64,000 bases of DNA from Sphingobacterium lactis (GTDB lineage Bacteria; Bacteroidota; Bacteroidia; Sphingobacteriales; Sphingobacteriaceae): the NCBI RefSeq assembly GCF_011046555.1, contig NZ_CP049246.1:2542001-2606000 (forward strand), in the 5' to 3' direction. Both the position numbers and the translations under genes were made by a program. Every line of letters starts with the position of its first letter. Position 1 is the stretch's first letter. The notes below the pieces were generated by a model that did no database searches, had not been told where the DNA came from, and saw nothing but the letters and a program-made list of their open reading frames with translations. Shown piece by piece: positions 60,957-64,000 of the stretch.

Positions 60957-61395
60957 CAACAACCTGCAACTTTTTCAGGATTTGAATAGTGGAAATTCGG
61001 CCAGATTTTATTTTCTACATAGAAAATAAATATATTCGTAGTGTATAACCAGCTATTTAATAACCAATTATATAAATCTATATGCTTACTGTGTTTTTTA
61101 TCGTCGTCCAATTTTTCTGCGGTACCTGCTAAAATCTACAGCGCATTTTCAAACGAAAAATCTTTTGCGAGTTTTTAGTACATATCATTTTATTCGTGTT
61201 GGGGCGATATATTAAATGTATCGCCTCTTTTATTGTATCATAATAAATGCAATAAAGGGTGATTTTATTCGATATCGATAACCGGTAACCTTATCGAATG
61301 CTATCTACAGCTATATTAAAAAATTGTTAGCGGAAACTATTTCCACTTTTTTTTGTTTAGATTTAAGTATTATTTACCACATAAACATACGTTTT
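60957..61395. other. Intergenic region with an orphan terminator-like hairpin
   Basis: 439 bp with no credible gene between the GreA-like and BON lipoprotein genes. It holds a terminator-like hairpin (61203-61225), a near-promoter TATATTCG about 180 bp before it, and an inverted repeat ATTCGATA/TATCGAAT (61267-61299) around AACCGGTAACC. A small RNA could be encoded at about 61035-61232. Confidence 0.5.
61203..61230 (+). terminator. Terminator-like hairpin in intergenic DNA
   Basis: GGCGATA (61203-61209), 9-nt loop, TATCGCC (61219-61225), then TCTTTT. It lies 246 bp after the nearest upstream gene, which is far for that gene's own terminator. Confidence 0.6.
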
Positions 61396-61887
61396 ATGAA
61401 TTTAAAAAGAATCCTAAGTATTGCACTAGTATCCGGTGTCTTGATGACTGGAACTATTGCCTGTAAGTCGAAGATCTCTGATGCTGACTTAAAAGCGAAA
61501 GTTGAAACAGCGATCACGGCAAACCCAAATGTAACCGTCGATGTGAAAGATGGGGTAGTGACCTTGAATGGTACTGTGGCATCAGACGATGAAAAACTGC
61601 AGATCGAAAATGCAGTTAAAGCAGCCGATAGCAAAGGTGTTAAATCGGTCGTGAACAACATTGTCGTGAATACGGCGCCTCCGGTAGAGATCAATACCAA
61701 CGATGCTGATCTTACGGCAAAAGTATCCGAATTCACAAAAGATTTCCCATCCGTTAAGACAGCTGTTGTTGATGGCGTGATCACGGTAACAGGCGAGTTG
61801 GAGCAAGCACGTGTACAAGCATTGAAAATGGGATTGGACGCTTTGAATCCGAAAAAAGTGGACATGAGTGGTTTAATCATTAAATAA
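61396..61887 (+). CDS. BON-domain lipoprotein
   Basis: 163 residues from the ATG at 61396; an earlier TTG would extend the frame by 24 residues without a signal peptide. Lipoprotein signal MNLKRILSIALVSGVLMTGTIAC (lipobox IAC). Two BON-type repeats follow: DADLKAKVETAITANPNVTV with VKDGVVTLNGTV (about 28-90), and DADLTAKVSEFTKDF with VVDGVITVTGEL (about 100-160). BON domains bind membranes or envelope ligands, as in osmotically induced OsmY. The BON-SH3 gene follows after 7 bp. Confidence 0.88.
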   Translation: MNLKRILSIALVSGVLMTGTIACKSKISDADLKAKVETAITANPNVTVDVKDGVVTLNGTVASDDEKLQIENAVKAADSKGVKSVVNNIVVNTAPPVEINTNDADLTAKVSEFTKDFPSVKTAVVDGVITVTGELEQARVQALKMGLDALNPKKVDMSGLIIK

Positions 61888-61894
61888 TTAGCAA

Positions 61895-62317
61895 ATGAGT
61901 TTACAAGGAAAATATCAAGTTCTAATCGATACGGCAAAAGCTTCTGGCATGTCCGATTTAGCGATTGCTGAGCAAGAAGGAGTGTTGCATATCCAAGGCA
62001 CAGCACCAAATGCAGATGTGAAGAATAAATTATGGGATATCTACAACCAGATTGATCCGAACTTCCTTTCCGGAGATGTGGTCATGAATGTGGATGTTTC
62101 CACTTCGGTAACAGGTCAGCAAGTTAAGGTGATTACCGAAAGCAGCAACCTGAATATCAGAAAAGGTCCTGGAACCGATCAGCCTATTGTAGGTAAAGCG
62201 GCGAAAGATGAGATCATTACTTTAATCAGTCGCGCCAATGACCAGTGGTGGTTGGTGAGAACGAAAGACGGTGAAGAGGGCTATTGCTACGCGCAATACC
62301 TTGAGCCGGTTGGTTAA
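61895..62317 (+). CDS. BON-like plus SH3 domain protein
   Basis: 140 residues without a signal peptide. The N-terminal half (about 1-70, with VLHIQGTAPNADVKNKLWDIY) resembles a BON domain, and the C-terminal half (about 75-138: VITESSNLNIRKGPGTDQPI, then WWLVRTKDGEEGYCYAQYLE) is a bacterial SH3 domain. This parallels YgaU/Kbp, a cytosolic BON plus LysM potassium-binding protein, with SH3 in place of LysM. Seven bp after the BON lipoprotein gene, so likely co-transcribed. Ion or peptidoglycan binding is inference. Confidence 0.8.
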   Translation: MSLQGKYQVLIDTAKASGMSDLAIAEQEGVLHIQGTAPNADVKNKLWDIYNQIDPNFLSGDVVMNVDVSTSVTGQQVKVITESSNLNIRKGPGTDQPIVGKAAKDEIITLISRANDQWWLVRTKDGEEGYCYAQYLEPVG

Positions 62318-62337
62318 TCAGCATATCTATTGCTAGT

Positions 62338-62370
62338 AAAGGCTGTCTGCATCATGCAGGCAGCCTTTCT
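62338..62370. terminator. Bidirectional terminator
   Basis: AAAGGCTGTCTGC (62338-62350), 5-nt loop, GCAGGCAGCCTTT (62356-62368, one T-G pair). It lies 20 bp after the BON-SH3 stop and 13 bp beyond the end of the convergent beta-propeller gene. Confidence 0.85.
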
Positions 62371-62381
62371 CTTTATTCCAT

Positions 62382-63401
62382 TTAGCGAACCAAACGGACA
62401 ATATTACCATTGGATCCCGCAAAATAGATCTGTTTGCCATCCTTTGATTTGGCAATGACGTTAAAACTTTCCGTCGAGAAATTCCGCCAATTCTTACCGC
62501 CATCTTCCGAGATATCGGAACCGGATGTCCCGGTAGCGAGCAAACGTTCCGGTGTTATGTATTTAACGCTAGAGCGATACCCAAAAACCGGTGTCGTTGG
62601 TTTATTCCATGATAGTCCTGCATTGTCCGTCAACAGGATGTTGTTGGAATTGTCCTTGTCCGACATGTAGTTTCCACCGACGACCACGCCGACGCGTGCA
62701 TTCAGGAAATCAATCGAAAAGATTCCCGTTCCTTCCGACCCCGACCAGATAGGTACATCCACTACATCCAATCGACTTTCTTTTTCATTTCTTTTCAACA
62801 GGCTCGAATACGCACCTCCAGATCCTATATACAGCCAATCGTTGATGACCTGCAGGGAAGAACCGCTAGCGGCAAAGGCTGCTTCTCCAGATTCGGCGAA
62901 CAGATGGATCACGTCGGATACGTCTGTCCAAGACTGCCCGCGATCGGTTGATTTCAACAAGCGGAAGGCGCCGGCAATGGGGTCACCCAAAACATAACCA
63001 ATTTTCCCTTGAAAATCCATGCCGTCCAGGAAAATTGCCGGATCCTCATTTCTATAGACTTCTTTCCATGTGTTTCCACCATCCTTGGTATGCAAGATCA
63101 CTGCAGGCGTGCCCGCGCTCACAATTACCGCTTCCTTAGCGCTGAAAACCTCGATATCCCGGAAATCAAGCTTTTCATAGCCTTTGGGCGATACCCAGGT
63201 CCAGGTTTTTCCAGCATCCAGGGATTTGCCGACAGTGCCACTGCTGCCACTAACCCAAACCACCTTGTTCTTATAGGTCTCTAAACCCCGAAAACTTGCT
63301 TTTTGACCTTCGACTAACGTTTCAAAGGTCTGGCCATGTAACGAAAGTGCGCACAGGCTCAGCAGGAGGGGAGCGAATATTTTTTTCATACGATTCTGCA
63401 T
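62382..63401 (-). CDS. Exported beta-propeller protein (Ycf48/sialidase-like repeats)
   Basis: 339 residues with a signal peptide (MKKIFAPLLLSLCALSLHGQ). The body has Asp-box-like repeats (SLDAGKTWTWV, TKDGGNTWKEV, STDRGQSWTDV, LTDNAGLSWNKP, SEDGGKNWRNF), the mark of seven-bladed propellers such as Ycf48 and sialidase folds. Sialidase catalytic residues (the FRIP Arg) are absent, so it is a binding or assembly protein. An alternative start at 63389 (MKKIF) gives the cleaner signal. It begins 3 bp after the YceH-like stop, so the two are co-transcribed. Confidence 0.85.
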   Translation of the reverse strand: MQNRMKKIFAPLLLSLCALSLHGQTFETLVEGQKASFRGLETYKNKVVWVSGSSGTVGKSLDAGKTWTWVSPKGYEKLDFRDIEVFSAKEAVIVSAGTPAVILHTKDGGNTWKEVYRNEDPAIFLDGMDFQGKIGYVLGDPIAGAFRLLKSTDRGQSWTDVSDVIHLFAESGEAAFAASGSSLQVINDWLYIGSGGAYSSLLKRNEKESRLDVVDVPIWSGSEGTGIFSIDFLNARVGVVVGGNYMSDKDNSNNILLTDNAGLSWNKPTTPVFGYRSSVKYITPERLLATGTSGSDISEDGGKNWRNFSTESFNVIAKSKDGKQIYFAGSNGNIVRLVR

Positions 63402-63404
63402 TTA

Positions 63405-64000
63405 CTAGGTTAGATCCTGCATCAACTTGTCAAATTCCGTCCGGAGTTGGAGCAATTGCTCCTCTAATACCTGTACCCGGTCTTCCAATTCCTTTACCCG
63501 GGAGCTTCGCTCCGTGGATTGGCCTTCGGAACCCGTAGTGGACTCTTGGTAAGCTTCTTCATCAAATTCTCCGAAAAGATGGATGTAGCGGCTTTCTTTC
63601 TGACCCACCTGCTTAGGGAGCTGTTTAATATAAACAGGTTCTTCCGAACTCAATTTATTCATCAATGTTTGCACTTCATCCAGATCCTCAAACTCATAGA
63701 GCCTCCCGGAGTTGCTGTTGATCTCACCAGCCGTCAACGGACCGCGCAGAAATAACAAGCAGAGAATGGCTGTTTCCTGTGGTAGCAAAGGGAACTGAAT
63801 CGCCAGATTATGCTTATACTTCATCACCCGACTGCCTCCGCCAACCACGGTGGATACAAACCCTTTCTTCTTCAAGCTATCAATGACATGCACGATGGTT
63901 TCTTCATCATACTGCACAACAGGCTTCCGCGAGCTCTTTTGATTGCAGGCCGTTTGCAGGGCATTCAATGTTAAAGGATAATTTTCAGGTGTCGTCTTTG
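63405..64000 (-). CDS. YceH-family (DUF480) winged-helix protein, 5' end outside window
   Basis: At least 198 codons; the frame continues past 63968 to the window edge with PENYPLTLNALQTACNQKS, the conserved start region of the YceH family, so the real start lies beyond 64000. Two winged-helix repeats are seen (VVQYDEETIVHVIDSLKKKG, then LPQETAILCLLFLRGPLTAG). A C-terminal coiled coil (VKELEDRVQVLEEQLLQLR) completes it. DUF480 proteins are likely DNA- or protein-binding; the function is not settled. The beta-propeller gene starts 3 bp downstream. Confidence 0.9.
   Translation of the reverse strand, partial: KTTPENYPLTLNALQTACNQKSSRKPVVQYDEETIVHVIDSLKKKGFVSTVVGGGSRVMKYKHNLAIQFPLLPQETAILCLLFLRGPLTAGEINSNSGRLYEFEDLDEVQTLMNKLSSEEPVYIKQLPKQVGQKESRYIHLFGEFDEEAYQESTTGSEGQSTERSSRVKELEDRVQVLEEQLLQLRTEFDKLMQDLT

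Noticed and set aside
62382..63401. A sialidase, because of the repeated Asp-box-like motifs
   Set aside because: The catalytic FRIP arginine and other sialidase residues are absent; a Ycf48-like propeller fits better.

Overview
The window is a chromosomal stretch of a member of the Bacteroidota, most likely the family Sphingobacteriaceae (Sphingobacterium or Pedobacter type). The reasons are the gene families present (Nudix-type AraR regulator, araBDA with a sodium/sugar symporter, exported pectin-degrading enzymes, fused exonuclease/DnaE polymerase, FabV, BtuB-like receptor), several exact TAnnTTTG promoter -7 elements, and moderate AT content. The genus is an inference; there is no rRNA in the window. 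I found no insertion sequence, prophage or CRISPR array.

1-22143 is a plant-polysaccharide region. It opens inside a pectin methylesterase gene that begins upstream of the window. Next comes a divergent Nudix-like arabinose regulator (araR) with palindromic operators facing the operon araB-araD-araA-symporter-mutarotase, which takes L-arabinose to D-xylulose 5-phosphate. A tight five-gene operon (9073-21234) follows. It encodes exported glycosidases: an unassigned TIM-barrel enzyme, an MGH1-like (alpha/alpha)6 enzyme, a GH28 polygalacturonase, a GH95 enzyme with an inserted jelly-roll domain, and a large GH2 enzyme with malectin and CBM-like modules. A convergent AraC-type regulator closes it. 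No SusC/SusD pair lies in the window.

22407-29919 is a mixed and stress region: a 5'-nucleotidase, an ECF sigma factor with small membrane proteins and an Hsp20 chaperone, catalase-peroxidase KatG with an OxyR-type dyad upstream, an MDR oxidoreductase and an HD phosphohydrolase. 29920-30955 holds an 11-bp-periodic imperfect palindrome of unknown nature and two tRNA genes (Gly-GCC and Leu-UAA) with their own promoter and terminator.

30956-48714 is mostly housekeeping: a glucoamylase-like enzyme, an OmpA lipoprotein, a DnaQ-DnaE fusion polymerase, thioredoxin, a TonB-dependent receptor with an S1/P1-like enzyme, a glycosyltransferase, an FKBP isomerase, an aldo/keto reductase, KdsB, a deoxynucleoside kinase, TrpS, two unknown proteins and an atypical SDR.

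48771-51311 contains the most striking signal. Between divergent ppk2 and a SatD-like gene lie five 22-bp dyads at an exact 29-bp period, the last overlapping a promoter element. The SatD-like protein joins a nucleotidyl-cyclase-like fold to a C-terminal helix-turn-helix and overlaps a DUF3307 membrane protein gene, which suggests a self-regulated signalling unit of unknown function.

51331-64000 carries a serine hydrolase, FabV, a phytochrome-like histidine kinase without chromophore cysteines, LepA, FolD, a run of stress-type envelope proteins (DUF1003, LEA-like lipoprotein, GreA-like, BON lipoprotein, BON-SH3), a beta-propeller protein and a YceH-family gene cut by the window end. Several convergent gene pairs share strong bidirectional terminator hairpins, three of which overlap the 3' end of a coding sequence.
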